Assembly: GCA_021813085.1 (NCBI GenBank)
Contig: JAKAMA010000012.1
Coordinates: forward strand, 1-14,556
Source of the DNA: Chloroflexota bacterium
Lineage (GTDB): Bacteria > Chloroflexota > Dehalococcoidia > DSTF01 > JACRBR01
Reading direction: 5' to 3'
DNA: 14,556 bases
A program made the translations under genes and the position numbers. Shown here in pieces: positions 1 through 6,334 of this stretch (the stretch's first letter is position 1; every line of letters starts with the position of its first letter). The notes beneath the pieces are model-generated. The model did no database searches, was not told the origin of the DNA, and worked only from the letters and a program-made list of their open reading frames with translations.

Positions 1-162
1 GTGGCACACGGCCTGGGCAAGCGCACCATCGCCGAATTCGTGGGCGACGAACAGACGCTGCAGCTACTCCGCGGGTATGGCGTCGACTTCGCGCAAGGGT
101 ATGTTATCGGCCGGCCGGCCCCGCTTCCCGCTGCCGCGGACGACGCGCACCAGGCCGCCTGA
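1..162 (+). CDS. EAL-domain protein, C-terminal end (partial)
   Basis: The frame is open from base 1 to a TGA at 160-162 and gives 53 residues. It matches the end of EAL-type cyclic-di-GMP phosphodiesterase domains: an IAEFVGDEQTLQLLRGYG helix (the family's 'E-x-V-x-t-x-x-x-L-x-x-L-x-x-x-G') followed by the D-x-AQGY-x-IGRP ending. The tail after GRP is short and alanine-rich, so nothing substantial follows the EAL domain. Family members hydrolyse c-di-GMP in the cytoplasm, but the catalytic EAL and metal-ligand residues lie upstream of the window, so activity cannot be judged here. The GTG at base 1 is probably an internal valine codon, because a complete EAL domain is about 240 residues long. 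The next gene is 183 bases downstream and is probably separately transcribed. Confidence 0.8.
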   Translation: MAHGLGKRTIAEFVGDEQTLQLLRGYGVDFAQGYVIGRPAPLPAAADDAHQAA

Positions 163-266
163 TTCGCCACGCCGCCCCCCGCCCCTACGCGCGGCGCCGC
201 ATGAACCACGAAACGTGGCAACACAGACCCTCGTCGCTGAAGTCCGGCACGACACATCGGCACGTT

Positions 267-312
267 CCCCTCTCCGCCCGTCGGAGAGGGGTGGCCGAAG
301 GCCGGGGTGAGG
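267..312 (+). repeat. Inverted repeat with G-rich tail, interspersed-repeat-like
   Basis: CCCCTCTCCG (267-276) and CGGAGAGGGG (282-291) form a perfect 10-bp stem with a 5-base loop. A G-rich tail follows (GGCCGAAGGCCGGGGTGAGG, 293-312). This 'cccctctcc...ggagagggg...ggggtgagg' layout resembles short intergenic repeats seen in several bacterial genomes. There is no T-run, so it is a poor intrinsic terminator. Only one copy lies in this window, so dispersal cannot be shown from here. Confidence 0.5.
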
Positions 313-318
313 TATGAT
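313..318 (+). promoter_or_regulatory. Possible -10 box for the alpha/beta hydrolase gene
   Basis: TATGAT matches the sigma-70 -10 consensus at 5 of 6 positions. It lies 27 bases upstream of the ATG at 346, which leaves a short leader holding the ribosome site. The -35 region would fall inside the preceding inverted repeat and is poor (GTGGCC at 291-296, 16-base spacer). This is a weak, position-based call. Confidence 0.35.
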
Positions 319-345
319 CGCCGCGCAGCCAGCAGGAGGTTTCCC

Positions 346-1161
346 ATGCCCACCGCCAGCGTCAACGGCGTCGATCTCTCCTACGAACGCCACGGCGACA
401 GCGGCGAGCCCCTCGTCCTCGTCCACGGCTACACCGGCGACATCACCGACTGGCGCTATCAGGTCCCTGACTTTTCCCGCACCCACCGCCTGCTCATCTT
501 CGACCTGCGCGGCCACGGCCGCTCCCAGGCGCCTCATGACCGCGCCGTCTACGGCATCCTGCAGATGGCCGATGACGTCGAGGCGCTCGCCGCCCACGCC
601 GGCTTCAGCCGCTACCACCTGCTCGGCCACTCGATGGGCGGCGCCATCGTCCAGGAGGTCGCGCTGCGCAGCCCGGCGCGCCTGCTGTCGCTGACGCTCG
701 AAGACACCAGCTTCCGCTTCGGCCTCGCGCGCGACGGCGCCATCGCGCAGTGGATCGCCGAGCGCCACAAGATGGCCGAAGAGCAGGGCATGGCCGCCGT
801 CGCCGACTTCCCGAGCGTCCTGCCGCCGCCCCCGCACATGCCGCCCGAGCGCCTCGACGAGACGAAGCAGCGGCTCACGAAGATGTCCGTCGACGCTTTC
901 ATCGGCGCCTGGCAGGCGCTCGACGCCTGGCCCGGCACCGAGGGCCGCCTCGGCGCCATCCGCGCGCCCACGCTCGTCATCTGCGGCGAGCTCGATGCCG
1001 CGCTCGTCGGCCCGTCGAAGACGCTCGCCGCCGCGATCCCCGGCGCCACGCTCGAGATCATCCCGGAGTGCGGCCACTCGCCGCAGTACGAGCGCCCGGA
1101 CCTGTTCAACGCCGCCCTCCGCCGCCACCTCGAACGCAACACCGGCGCTGTGGCCAAGTAG
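346..1161 (+). CDS. Alpha/beta hydrolase
   Basis: 271-residue alpha/beta-hydrolase-fold protein, probably a cytoplasmic esterase, lactonase or C-C hydrolase; no signal peptide is seen. Visible hallmarks are the oxyanion-hole strand LVLVHGYTG (residues 23-31), the nucleophile elbow GHSMGG with Ser96, the acid Asp217 in GELDAAL and the catalytic His244 in CGHSPQYERP. A cap region of about 70 residues (about 125-195) separates core strands, as usual for the family. Length is typical. I chose the ATG at 346 because AGGAGG (334-339) sits 6 bases upstream. An ATG at 307 in the same frame would put the ribosome site inside the gene and add a non-conserved arginine-rich stretch. The substrate cannot be told from the sequence. 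The MFS exporter downstream has its own promoter-like site, so a functional link is uncertain. Confidence 0.9.
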   Translation: MPTASVNGVDLSYERHGDSGEPLVLVHGYTGDITDWRYQVPDFSRTHRLLIFDLRGHGRSQAPHDRAVYGILQMADDVEALAAHAGFSRYHLLGHSMGGAIVQEVALRSPARLLSLTLEDTSFRFGLARDGAIAQWIAERHKMAEEQGMAAVADFPSVLPPPPHMPPERLDETKQRLTKMSVDAFIGAWQALDAWPGTEGRLGAIRAPTLVICGELDAALVGPSKTLAAAIPGATLEIIPECGHSPQYERPDLFNAALRRHLERNTGAVAK

Positions 1162-1231
1162 CGTCGGGCGCGTCGTCTCCCCCGGCGCCGGCGATGCGCC
1201 GCTTCCGATGAACTGCCGCCCGGCCGTGGGT

Positions 1232-1237
1232 TACAAT
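1232..1237 (+). promoter_or_regulatory. Possible -10 box for the MFS exporter gene
   Basis: TACAAT matches the -10 consensus at 5 of 6 positions and lies 38 bases before the ATG at 1276. The best -35 candidate (ATGAAC at 1208-1213, 18-base spacer) matches at only 3 positions. Transcription would start near 1244. Confidence 0.4.
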
Positions 1238-1275
1238 GCCCCCGTATACATTCCCCTTGACGGAAGGGTTAGAGG

Positions 1276-2655
1276 ATGATCGGGCGCTTCCCGGCTGGCC
1301 TTCGGCGTCTGATTCCCGGAAAGCAGCGCGGCAGCGCGCCCGCGCCCGATCCGCCAGCCGCCCCCACTGTCGCCGTCGCAGCGCCCGTCGCGGTCGCGGG
1401 CGAGACCTTCCGCGCGCTGCGCAACCGCAACTACCGCCTCTACTACATCGGCCAGTCGATCTCGCTCTCCGGCACCTGGATGCAGACCATCGCCCAGGCG
1501 TGGCTCGTCCTCCAGATCACCGACTCGAAGGTCGCGCTCGGCACCGTCACGATGCTGCAGTTCCTGCCGATCACCATCTTCGTGCTCTTCGCCGGCGTCA
1601 TCGCCGACCGCGTGCCGAAGCGCAACTTCATCCTCGTCACGCAGTCCGTGGCGATGGCGCAGGCGTTCATCCTGGCCGCGCTCGTCTGGTCGGGGCACAT
1701 CCAGCTCTGGCACATCTACGTGCTCGCGACGATGCTTGGCCTGGCGAACGCCTTCGAGCAGCCGACGCGCCAGGCGTTCGTCGTCGAGATGGTCGGCAAG
1801 GACGACCTGATGAACGCCGTCGCCCTCAACTCCGGCATGTTCAACGGGGCCCGCCTGATCGGTCCCGCGATCGGTGGCTTCGTCATCGCCGCCGTCGGCG
1901 TCAAGGCGGCCTTCCTGCTGAACGGCATCAGCTTCATCCCCGTGATCGCCAGCCTGCTGATGATGCGGATGGCGGACCTCTACGGGACGGCACGGACGCG
2001 TCCCCCCGACCGTGTCAACCCGCTGGCCGAGCTGCGCGAGGGGTTACGCTACTCCTTCCGCACGCCATCGGTGCTGCTGATCATCATCCTTGTCGCGATC
2101 GTCGGGACGTTCGGCTACAACTTCACGGTCGTGCTGCCCCTCGTCGACAAGTACGTCCTGCACCAGGGCGCCACCGGGCTGGGCTTCCTGACCGCGGCCC
2201 TCGGCCTCGGTGCGCTGATCGCGGCGCTGTCGCTCGCCAGCCGCAAGTCGGCGACGAAGTACACGCTCTTCGTCGGCGGCGCCGCGTTCTCGGTCCTGCT
2301 CGGCGCCGTCGCGTTCAGCCAGTGGTACTACGCGACGCTGTTCTTCCTGCTGCTGCTCGGCGTCGCGAACACCGCCTTTGCCGCCACCGCGAACACCTCG
2401 CTGCAGCTCGCGACGCCCGACCACCTGCGCGGCCGCGTCATGTCGCTGTACATGCTCCTTTTCGCCGGCTCGACGCCCATCGGCGGCTACCTGACCGGCT
2501 GGATGGCCTCGCGCCTCGGCGTGCCGGCCGCCGTCGGCATCGAGGCCGCGCTCTGTGTGCTCGGCGTCGCCGCCGGCCTTGTGTACTACGTCACCCACCG
2601 CGAGCACGTCATCGCCACCGCCGACGTCGCCCGCGGCGGGCCCGCCCCGGCGTGA
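1276..2655 (+). CDS. MFS transporter (MFS_3 / EntS-like exporter family)
   Basis: 459-residue inner-membrane transporter of the major facilitator superfamily. The N-terminal 45 residues are a cytoplasmic Pro/Ala-rich extension. The family opening FRALRNRNYRLYYIGQSISL (residues 45-64) and TWMQTIAQAWLVLQIT (67-82) follow. The loop 2-3 motif-A equivalent is GVIADRVPKR (107-116), and FEQPTRQAFVVEMV lies in the fourth-helix region. This pattern is characteristic of PF05977 proteins, related to the enterobactin exporter EntS. About 12 hydrophobic segments can be read, with a central break near residues 230-260. Members export small molecules, often siderophores or drugs, by proton antiport; the substrate here is unknown. 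The start ATG follows GGAAGGG (1262-1268). The palindrome GGCGGGCCCGCC at 2635-2646 overlaps the 3' end. There is no obvious partner gene, since the next operon is a toxin-antitoxin pair with its own promoter. Confidence 0.88.
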   Translation: MIGRFPAGLRRLIPGKQRGSAPAPDPPAAPTVAVAAPVAVAGETFRALRNRNYRLYYIGQSISLSGTWMQTIAQAWLVLQITDSKVALGTVTMLQFLPITIFVLFAGVIADRVPKRNFILVTQSVAMAQAFILAALVWSGHIQLWHIYVLATMLGLANAFEQPTRQAFVVEMVGKDDLMNAVALNSGMFNGARLIGPAIGGFVIAAVGVKAAFLLNGISFIPVIASLLMMRMADLYGTARTRPPDRVNPLAELREGLRYSFRTPSVLLIIILVAIVGTFGYNFTVVLPLVDKYVLHQGATGLGFLTAALGLGALIAALSLASRKSATKYTLFVGGAAFSVLLGAVAFSQWYYATLFFLLLLGVANTAFAATANTSLQLATPDHLRGRVMSLYMLLFAGSTPIGGYLTGWMASRLGVPAAVGIEAALCVLGVAAGLVYYVTHREHVIATADVARGGPAPA

Positions 2656-2703
2656 CCGAGTGAGCGCACGGCGGGCGGGCGAGCGGCCGTCTGGAGCCGG
2701 CAC

Positions 2704-2732
2704 TTGGCAGCAGAGGCCCGCCCCGCTAGAAT
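2704..2732 (+). promoter_or_regulatory. Sigma-70-type promoter of the toxin-antitoxin operon
   Basis: TTGGCA (2704-2709) and TAGAAT (2727-2732) are separated by exactly 17 bases. Each box matches consensus at 5 of 6 positions. Transcription would begin near 2739, giving a leader of about 24 bases before the antitoxin ATG. This is the best promoter in the first half of the window. Confidence 0.65.
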
Positions 2733-2749
2733 CTGACTAGTCTGATTAG
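2732..2749 (+). promoter_or_regulatory. Tandem 9-bp repeat, candidate autoregulatory operator
   Basis: TCTGACTAG (2732-2740) and TCTGATTAG (2741-2749) are adjacent direct repeats with one mismatch. GACTAGTC (2735-2742) and GTCT-GATT-AGAC (2740-2751) give overlapping dyad symmetry. The block covers the end of the -10 box and the expected start of transcription. Antitoxins of this family commonly bind and repress there, alone or with their toxin. Confidence 0.5.
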
Positions 2750-2762
2750 ACAGGAGTTCGGG

Positions 2763-3014
2763 ATGCGAACGTGGCAGATTCAGGAAGCGAAAGCCCGCCT
2801 GTCCGAAGTCGTGCGCGATGCCGAGCGGGATGGTCCGCAGCAGATCACCCACCATGGCCGGCCCGTGGCGGTGCTCGTGTCCCGCGCCGAGTACGACCGC
2901 CTGGCCGGCACCGGTGAGTCGCTCGTCGACTTCATGCGCAGGTCGCCGCTGCACGGACAGGAGGACGTCGCCTTCCCCCGGGACAGGAGCCTGGCCCGCG
3001 AGGTGGCGCTCTGA
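2763..3014 (+). CDS. Type II antitoxin, Phd/YefM family
   Basis: 83-residue protein opening MRTWQIQEAKARLSEVVRDA, the N-terminal DNA-binding fold of Phd/YefM antitoxins. The family signature ITHHGRPVAVLVSRAEYDRL follows at residues 28-47. The C-terminal part (about 50-83), with FMRRSPLHG and an acidic/basic tail, would be the flexible toxin-wrapping segment. The expected role is to bind and neutralise the PIN toxin encoded immediately downstream and to repress the shared promoter. The start is supported by AGGAG (2752-2756) 6 bases upstream. The stop TGA (3012-3014) overlaps the proposed CTG start of the toxin, which implies translational coupling. Length and order (antitoxin first) fit the family. 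Confidence 0.9.
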   Translation: MRTWQIQEAKARLSEVVRDAERDGPQQITHHGRPVAVLVSRAEYDRLAGTGESLVDFMRRSPLHGQEDVAFPRDRSLAREVAL

Positions 3015-3424
3015 GCTATCTCATCGATACCAACGCGCTCTCGGAACTGCGCCGCCGCGTGCCCAACCCCGGCGTCGTCGAGTGGTTCTCGCAGCGCCCG
3101 GCGTCCGCCCTCTTTCTCAGCGTCTTGACCCTGGGCGAGATTCGTAAGGGCATCGAGCTTCTGCCCGATGATGACCGGCGGCTCAAGCTCTCGGACTGGT
3201 TGGAGGTCGAACTGCCGGCCTTTTTCGCCGGGCGAATCCTCGCCGTCGATGCGGCCGTGGCCGACCGCTGGGGACGTCTGCACGCCGGCGCGCGGCGGGC
3301 CATGCCTGCTGTCGATGGCCTGCTCGCCGCCACGGCGCTCACTCATGGCCTGCGGCTGGTCACGCGCAACGCGCGCGATTTCGCCTATACGGGCCTGGAC
3401 GTGATCGATCCCTGGCGCGGGTGA
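3011..3424 (+). CDS. PIN-domain toxin ribonuclease, VapC-like (CTG start)
   Basis: 137-residue PIN-domain protein, expected to be a Mg-dependent RNase silenced by the upstream antitoxin. Numbered from CTG 3011, the acidic active-site set is complete: Asp6 in YLIDTN, Glu43 in LGEIRKGIE, Asp102 in AVDGLLAATAL and Asp123 in TRNARDF. The sequence aligns naturally with VapC starts of the form 'xxYLLDTNxLSE'. No ATG or GTG lies in frame near that point. The first is GTG 3059, which would delete catalytic Asp6. CTG 3011 overlaps the antitoxin TGA as CTGA and is preceded by AGGTGG (3001-3006) at 4 bases, so a rare CTG start under translational coupling is the most economical reading. Some PIN proteins process tRNA or rRNA; the target here is unknown. 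Confidence 0.85.
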   Translation: MSYLIDTNALSELRRRVPNPGVVEWFSQRPASALFLSVLTLGEIRKGIELLPDDDRRLKLSDWLEVELPAFFAGRILAVDAAVADRWGRLHAGARRAMPAVDGLLAATALTHGLRLVTRNARDFAYTGLDVIDPWRG

Positions 3425-3491
3425 GCGCTGCCGGAGGCCGGCCGCCGCCGCAACGCGCTGGGCGCCGGCCCCGCGCCGCGCCCGCCGGCCG

Positions 3492-3617
3492 TCACTGCAT
3501 CGAATGCAGGCCGATCATGTTGCCGTCCGGATCGATGACATGGGCGATCCAGCCGTACTGCCCGATGGAGAACTTGTCCTTGAAGATGCGGCCGCCGCTC
3601 GCAACGGCCCGCTTTGC
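3492..3617 (-). pseudogene. C-terminal fragment of a VOC/glyoxalase-family gene
   Basis: Read on the - strand, 41 codons encode AKRAVASGGRIFKDKFSIGQ, then YGWIAHVIDPDGNMIGLHSM and Q, ending in TGA (3492-3494). This is the recognisable final beta-strand/metal-site part of a small glyoxalase/bleomycin-resistance (VOC) protein, in which D-x-x-GN-x-IGLHS is the usual ending. An in-frame TGA (3618-3620) lies directly upstream and the intact PhnB-like gene ends only 12 bases further, so the N-terminal two thirds is gone. An ATG overlapping that gene's TAA could open only a four-codon frame. The fragment belongs to a different VOC subfamily from its neighbour, so it is not a partial copy of it. Most likely it is the remnant of a deletion; it is unlikely to be functional. 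Confidence 0.72.
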
Positions 3618-3631
3618 TCAGGCGGTGTGCA

Positions 3632-4111
3632 TTACGTGCCGTCGTACGCACGCTGCAACGCGCCGAGGTCGAACTTCCTCATCTGGAGGACCGCCTGGGT
3701 GACGCGTGCCAGCTTCTCAGGGTCTCCCGCCTGCATCATCTCCTCCATCGCGGCCGGGACGATCTGCCACGAGAGGCCGTACTTGTCCTTCAGCCAGCCG
3801 CACATGCTCTCCTCGCCGCCGTCGGCCGTGAGCTTCGACCAGTAGTAGTCGATCTCCTCCTGTGTGTCGCACTTGACGATGAACGAGATCGACTCGTTGA
3901 ACGTGAAGAGCGGTCCCGCGCTGATCGCCTGGAACTCCTGCCCCACGAGTTCGAACGTCACGATCTCGACCGTCCCCGATGGCGTGTCGCGCAGGGTCGT
4001 CGTGCCGGTGATCCGTGAGCCCTTGAAGACGGACGTGTAGAACCGGGCCGCCTCCACGGCCTCCTTGTCGAACCACAGGTGGGGGACGATGCGCTGTGCG
4101 ATCGTTGTCAC
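3632..4111 (-). CDS. VOC family protein, PhnB-like (3-dmu-9_3-mt domain)
   Basis: 159-residue cytoplasmic protein of the PhnB-like vicinal oxygen chelate family. Evidence is the opening [20 protein letters not shown] (residues 8-27), the strand [18 protein letters not shown] (47-64) and the hallmark [16 protein letters not shown] (104-119) near the C-terminal half. The annotation '3-demethylubiquinone methyltransferase' often attached to this family is not supported by any methyltransferase motif; the true substrate is unknown. I chose the GTG at 4109-4111 because the - strand reads GGAGAGAGACT just upstream and because conservation starts there. An upstream ATG at 4205-4207 adds 32 unconserved residues that would cover this ribosome site. 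The gene lies 148 bases downstream of the co-directional CoA-transferase. Confidence 0.88.
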   Translation of the reverse strand: MTTIAQRIVPHLWFDKEAVEAARFYTSVFKGSRITGTTTLRDTPSGTVEIVTFELVGQEFQAISAGPLFTFNESISFIVKCDTQEEIDYYWSKLTADGGEESMCGWLKDKYGLSWQIVPAAMEEMMQAGDPEKLARVTQAVLQMRKFDLGALQRAYDGT

Positions 4112-4259
4112 AGTCTCTCTCCGTTCGGCGGCAGCTTTCTGTAGAGGGCTCTTTGATGTAGGTGCAGGACACCGTGCCCCGGTGGTCGACCGGCCAACCT
4201 GGCCCACCCGGAGCAGCGCGGCCGGCCGCTCTCACCCGTGTCCGCGCGCCTCCGCCCGC

Positions 4260-5462
4260 CTACGGGATCGCCCCCGCGTCCTTCAGCGCGATGATCTGCT
4301 CCCAGTCGTACCCCAGCTCCAGCAGCACCTCCTCCGTGTGCTGCCCCAGCTCCGGCGCCATGCCCCGCGGCGCGTTCGGCGTCCCGTAGAAGTCCGCCGG
4401 CGTGTTCACCATCGGCACCGCGCCGTCCGGCCCCTCGACCTGCGCGAACGCCCCCGACGCCTGCGCCACCGGGTCCTGCAGCGCGTCCGAGATCGAGTTC
4501 ACCGGCGCCCACCAGACGTTCTCGCGGTCGAGGATCTCGCCCCACTCCGCCAGCGTGCGCTTCGCGAACTCGCCGTCCAGCTCGCGCACCAGCGACTCGG
4601 CGTTGACCCGCCGGTTCGTGATGTTGTCCCAGCGCGGGTCGGCGAGCAGGTCCTCGCGCCCCAGCGCCCGCAGGAGGTCTGGCCAGTGGCGGTCGCCCTG
4701 CAAGAGCAGCAGCCAGAACCAGCGCCCGTCCTTCGCGCAGAAGCTGTTGATGATCGGGTTGACGGCGTGGAAGCGGTCGTACGGCTGCGTCCGGACGCCC
4801 AGCCGCATCTCCAGCGCGTAGTCCCAGCCCATCATGTAGATGCCCGTGCGCAACAGCGACACCGCCACCCGCTGCCCCTCGCCCGTGCGCTCCCGGTGGT
4901 ACAGCGCCGCCGAGATCGCCGCCGCCGCGTTGCAGCCCGTCATGTGATCGCCCATGCCGCCGCGCTGCTGCGGGATCCCCTGCCCCGGCGCCGTCAGCGA
5001 CGCCGCGATGCCCGCCCGCGACCAGAACGCGCCGATGTCGTACGCCGCGCGGTCACGCTCCGGCACGTCGGGCCCGTGCCCGGTGAGCTGGCAGTAGATG
5101 ATGCGCGGGTTTGTCGCCCGCACCTCGTCGTACGAGAGCCCGTACTGGTCGACGACGCGCGGCCGCATGTTCGTGACGAAGACGTCCGCCCCGTCGAGGA
5201 GTTGCCGCGCCAGACCGCGCCCCTCCGCGTGCGAGAGGTCCAGGCAGATGCTGCGCTTGCCGCGATTGTCGACCTCGAACGGCGGGTTGATCGGCATCGC
5301 CGCCCCGAGCGCGCTGGCGAACAGCCCGCGGAACGGGTCGCCTGCCGGCGGCTCGATCTTCACCACGTCGGCGCCCCAGTCACACAGGATCGCCGCCGCC
5401 GATGGCCCCGCCACCCACACCCCCATCTCGACCACCTTGATCCCCGCGAGTGCTCCGCCCAT
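4260..5462 (-). CDS. Class III CoA-transferase (CaiB/BaiF family)
   Basis: 400-residue enzyme that transfers coenzyme A between carboxylic acids, acting in the cytoplasm. The N-terminus carries the class III pattern GIKVVEMGVWVAGP (residues 7-20), then LCDWGADVVKIEPPAGDPFR (26-45) and NRGKRSICLDL (67-76). The aspartate that forms the acyl-anhydride intermediate is Asp142 in RAAYDIGAFW, and GGMGDHMTG (168-176) is also typical. Length is normal for the family (about 400). The ATG at 5460-5462 is preceded on its strand by AGGAGG at about 7 bases; a longer frame reaching 5549 lacks conservation. Substrate specificity (carnitine, oxalate, bile acid, succinyl/malyl-type) cannot be assigned. It is divergent from the ammonium operon, and the 11-bp array lies between the two starts. 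Confidence 0.92.
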   Translation of the reverse strand: MGGALAGIKVVEMGVWVAGPSAAAILCDWGADVVKIEPPAGDPFRGLFASALGAAMPINPPFEVDNRGKRSICLDLSHAEGRGLARQLLDGADVFVTNMRPRVVDQYGLSYDEVRATNPRIIYCQLTGHGPDVPERDRAAYDIGAFWSRAGIAASLTAPGQGIPQQRGGMGDHMTGCNAAAAISAALYHRERTGEGQRVAVSLLRTGIYMMGWDYALEMRLGVRTQPYDRFHAVNPIINSFCAKDGRWFWLLLLQGDRHWPDLLRALGREDLLADPRWDNITNRRVNAESLVRELDGEFAKRTLAEWGEILDRENVWWAPVNSISDALQDPVAQASGAFAQVEGPDGAVPMVNTPADFYGTPNAPRGMAPELGQHTEEVLLELGYDWEQIIALKDAGAIP

Positions 5463-5488
5463 CGCGCGTCCTCCTTTCGCTGAGGCAG

Positions 5489-5494
5489 ATGATA
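5489..5494 (-). promoter_or_regulatory. Possible -10 box for the CoA-transferase gene
   Basis: Read on the - strand this is TATCAT, 5 of 6 positions matching the -10 consensus. It lies 26 bases upstream of the ATG, leaving just enough leader for AGGAGG. No good -35 box is present at the usual distance, so an activator may be needed. Confidence 0.4.
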
Positions 5495-5544
5495 GCGCGT
5501 CGTGCGCGATGGTTGGAGTGCGGCAAAGCACCCGCGCCGCGTAC

Positions 5545-5605
5545 GACACGTGCCCGTAACGCCGCTGTCACGCGCCGTTCACGCCGCGGTCACGTGCTGG
5601 TAACG
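5545..5605 (+). promoter_or_regulatory. Array of 11-bp-spaced GTMACG units (OmpR/PhoB/GlnR-type operator)
   Basis: Units begin at 5556 (GTAACG), 5567 (GTCACG), 5578 (TTCACG), 5589 (GTCACG) and 5600 (GTAACG), an exact 11-base period. A weaker unit, GACACG, sits in register at 5545. Head-to-tail binding one helical turn apart is how OmpR/PhoB-type winged-helix regulators bind. GTnAC-n6 is also the first half-site of the actinobacterial GlnR box, which controls ammonium-transport genes. CATCAT (5615-5620) is 10 bases past the last unit, like the -10 position after a pho box, and leads to the ATG at 5654. The regulator is not in the window, and the divergent CoA-transferase gene could also be a target. 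Confidence 0.65.
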
Positions 5606-5653
5606 GCCCTCCGCCATCATTGGCCATACCCATGTACGTGTCTGGAGGAGCAG

Positions 5654-6334
5654 ATGACAGAGAGCACCTTCTGCCCGGCGTGCGGACAGCGCGCGCCGGG
5701 GCCCGACCGCTACTGCCGCCGCTGTGGCGCTGCGATCGGCGATGCCGCCATCGCCGGCCCCATCGCCGAAGCGGAGGCCCTCGCCGCGCGCGGTGAACTC
5801 ACGGCGGCGTTTGCGGTCCTGCAGCGCGCGCTCGGCGAGGGTGACGCCGCCGAGATTCACGTTGCCCTCGGCACGCTCGAACTGCGCCGCGGCGACGCCG
5901 CAGCCATGCGCCGCCATCTCGAGCAGGCGCTCGCGATCGACCCTGAGTACGGGCTCGCGTACGCGTATCTGGGCGGGCTCGAGGCCGAAGCCGGCAGGGT
6001 CGCCGCGGCTGTGGACCTGCTCGACCGGGCGCGGGCGCTTGCCCCCTCCGACCTGCTGGTGGCGCTGAAGCGCGCGGAGCTCTGGGCCCGCGTCGGTGTG
6101 CTCGACCGCGCGCACGACGAGCTGCGCGACGCCCTCCGGGACGATGGCGGCGCGCCCGAGCACCGCGCCCTCGCGCAGTCGATGCTCGCGGCCGTCGACC
6201 GCAAGCGGCAGACATCGTTCGTGCGGCGCCCGGTCTCGCTGCCGGCGCTCCCGCTCAGCGGCTTGATGCGCTGGCTCACAAGGCGGCCCGCCGGAGCCGT
6301 GCACGGAGAACCGGAGGTATCGCCATGGCCATAG
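5654..6334 (+). CDS. Zinc-ribbon and TPR-repeat protein
   Basis: 226-residue protein with two visible modules. Residues 7-24 are a short zinc ribbon, FCPACGQ...RYCRRCGAA, with Cys7, Cys10, Cys21 and Cys24 as ligands. Residues about 35-185 are alpha-helical repeats with TPR spacing, for example AAMRRHLEQALAIDPEYGLA followed by YAYLGGLEAEAGRVAAAVDL. The C-terminal 40 residues are basic and proline-rich, with LMRWLTRRPA. No transmembrane helix is clear, so it is probably a cytoplasmic scaffold or adaptor; its actual role is unknown. It is first in the putative ammonium operon, directly downstream of the 11-bp array. The ATG has GGAGGAG (5644-5650) upstream. Its 3' end overlaps the next gene by 10 bases. 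Confidence 0.8.
   Translation: MTESTFCPACGQRAPGPDRYCRRCGAAIGDAAIAGPIAEAEALAARGELTAAFAVLQRALGEGDAAEIHVALGTLELRRGDAAAMRRHLEQALAIDPEYGLAYAYLGGLEAEAGRVAAAVDLLDRARALAPSDLLVALKRAELWARVGVLDRAHDELRDALRDDGGAPEHRALAQSMLAAVDRKRQTSFVRRPVSLPALPLSGLMRWLTRRPAGAVHGEPEVSPWP

Noticed and set aside
64..1128. Minus-strand open frame of 354 codons over the hydrolase
   Set aside because: It is antisense to a well-supported alpha/beta hydrolase and has a skewed composition and no motif.
2635..2646. GGCGGGCCCGCC palindrome as terminator of the MFS gene
   Set aside because: It has no loop and no T-run and lies within the coding end; in this GC-rich sequence such palindromes arise by chance.
3059..3061. GTG as start of the PIN toxin
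   Set aside because: It removes the catalytic Asp6 strand and has no ribosome site. The CTG at 3011 preserves the full domain.
4112..4259. Separate promoter for the PhnB-like gene
   Set aside because: The best candidate on the - strand (CTGCAC, 18 bases, TACAGA) matches poorly. Readthrough from the CoA-transferase is equally possible.
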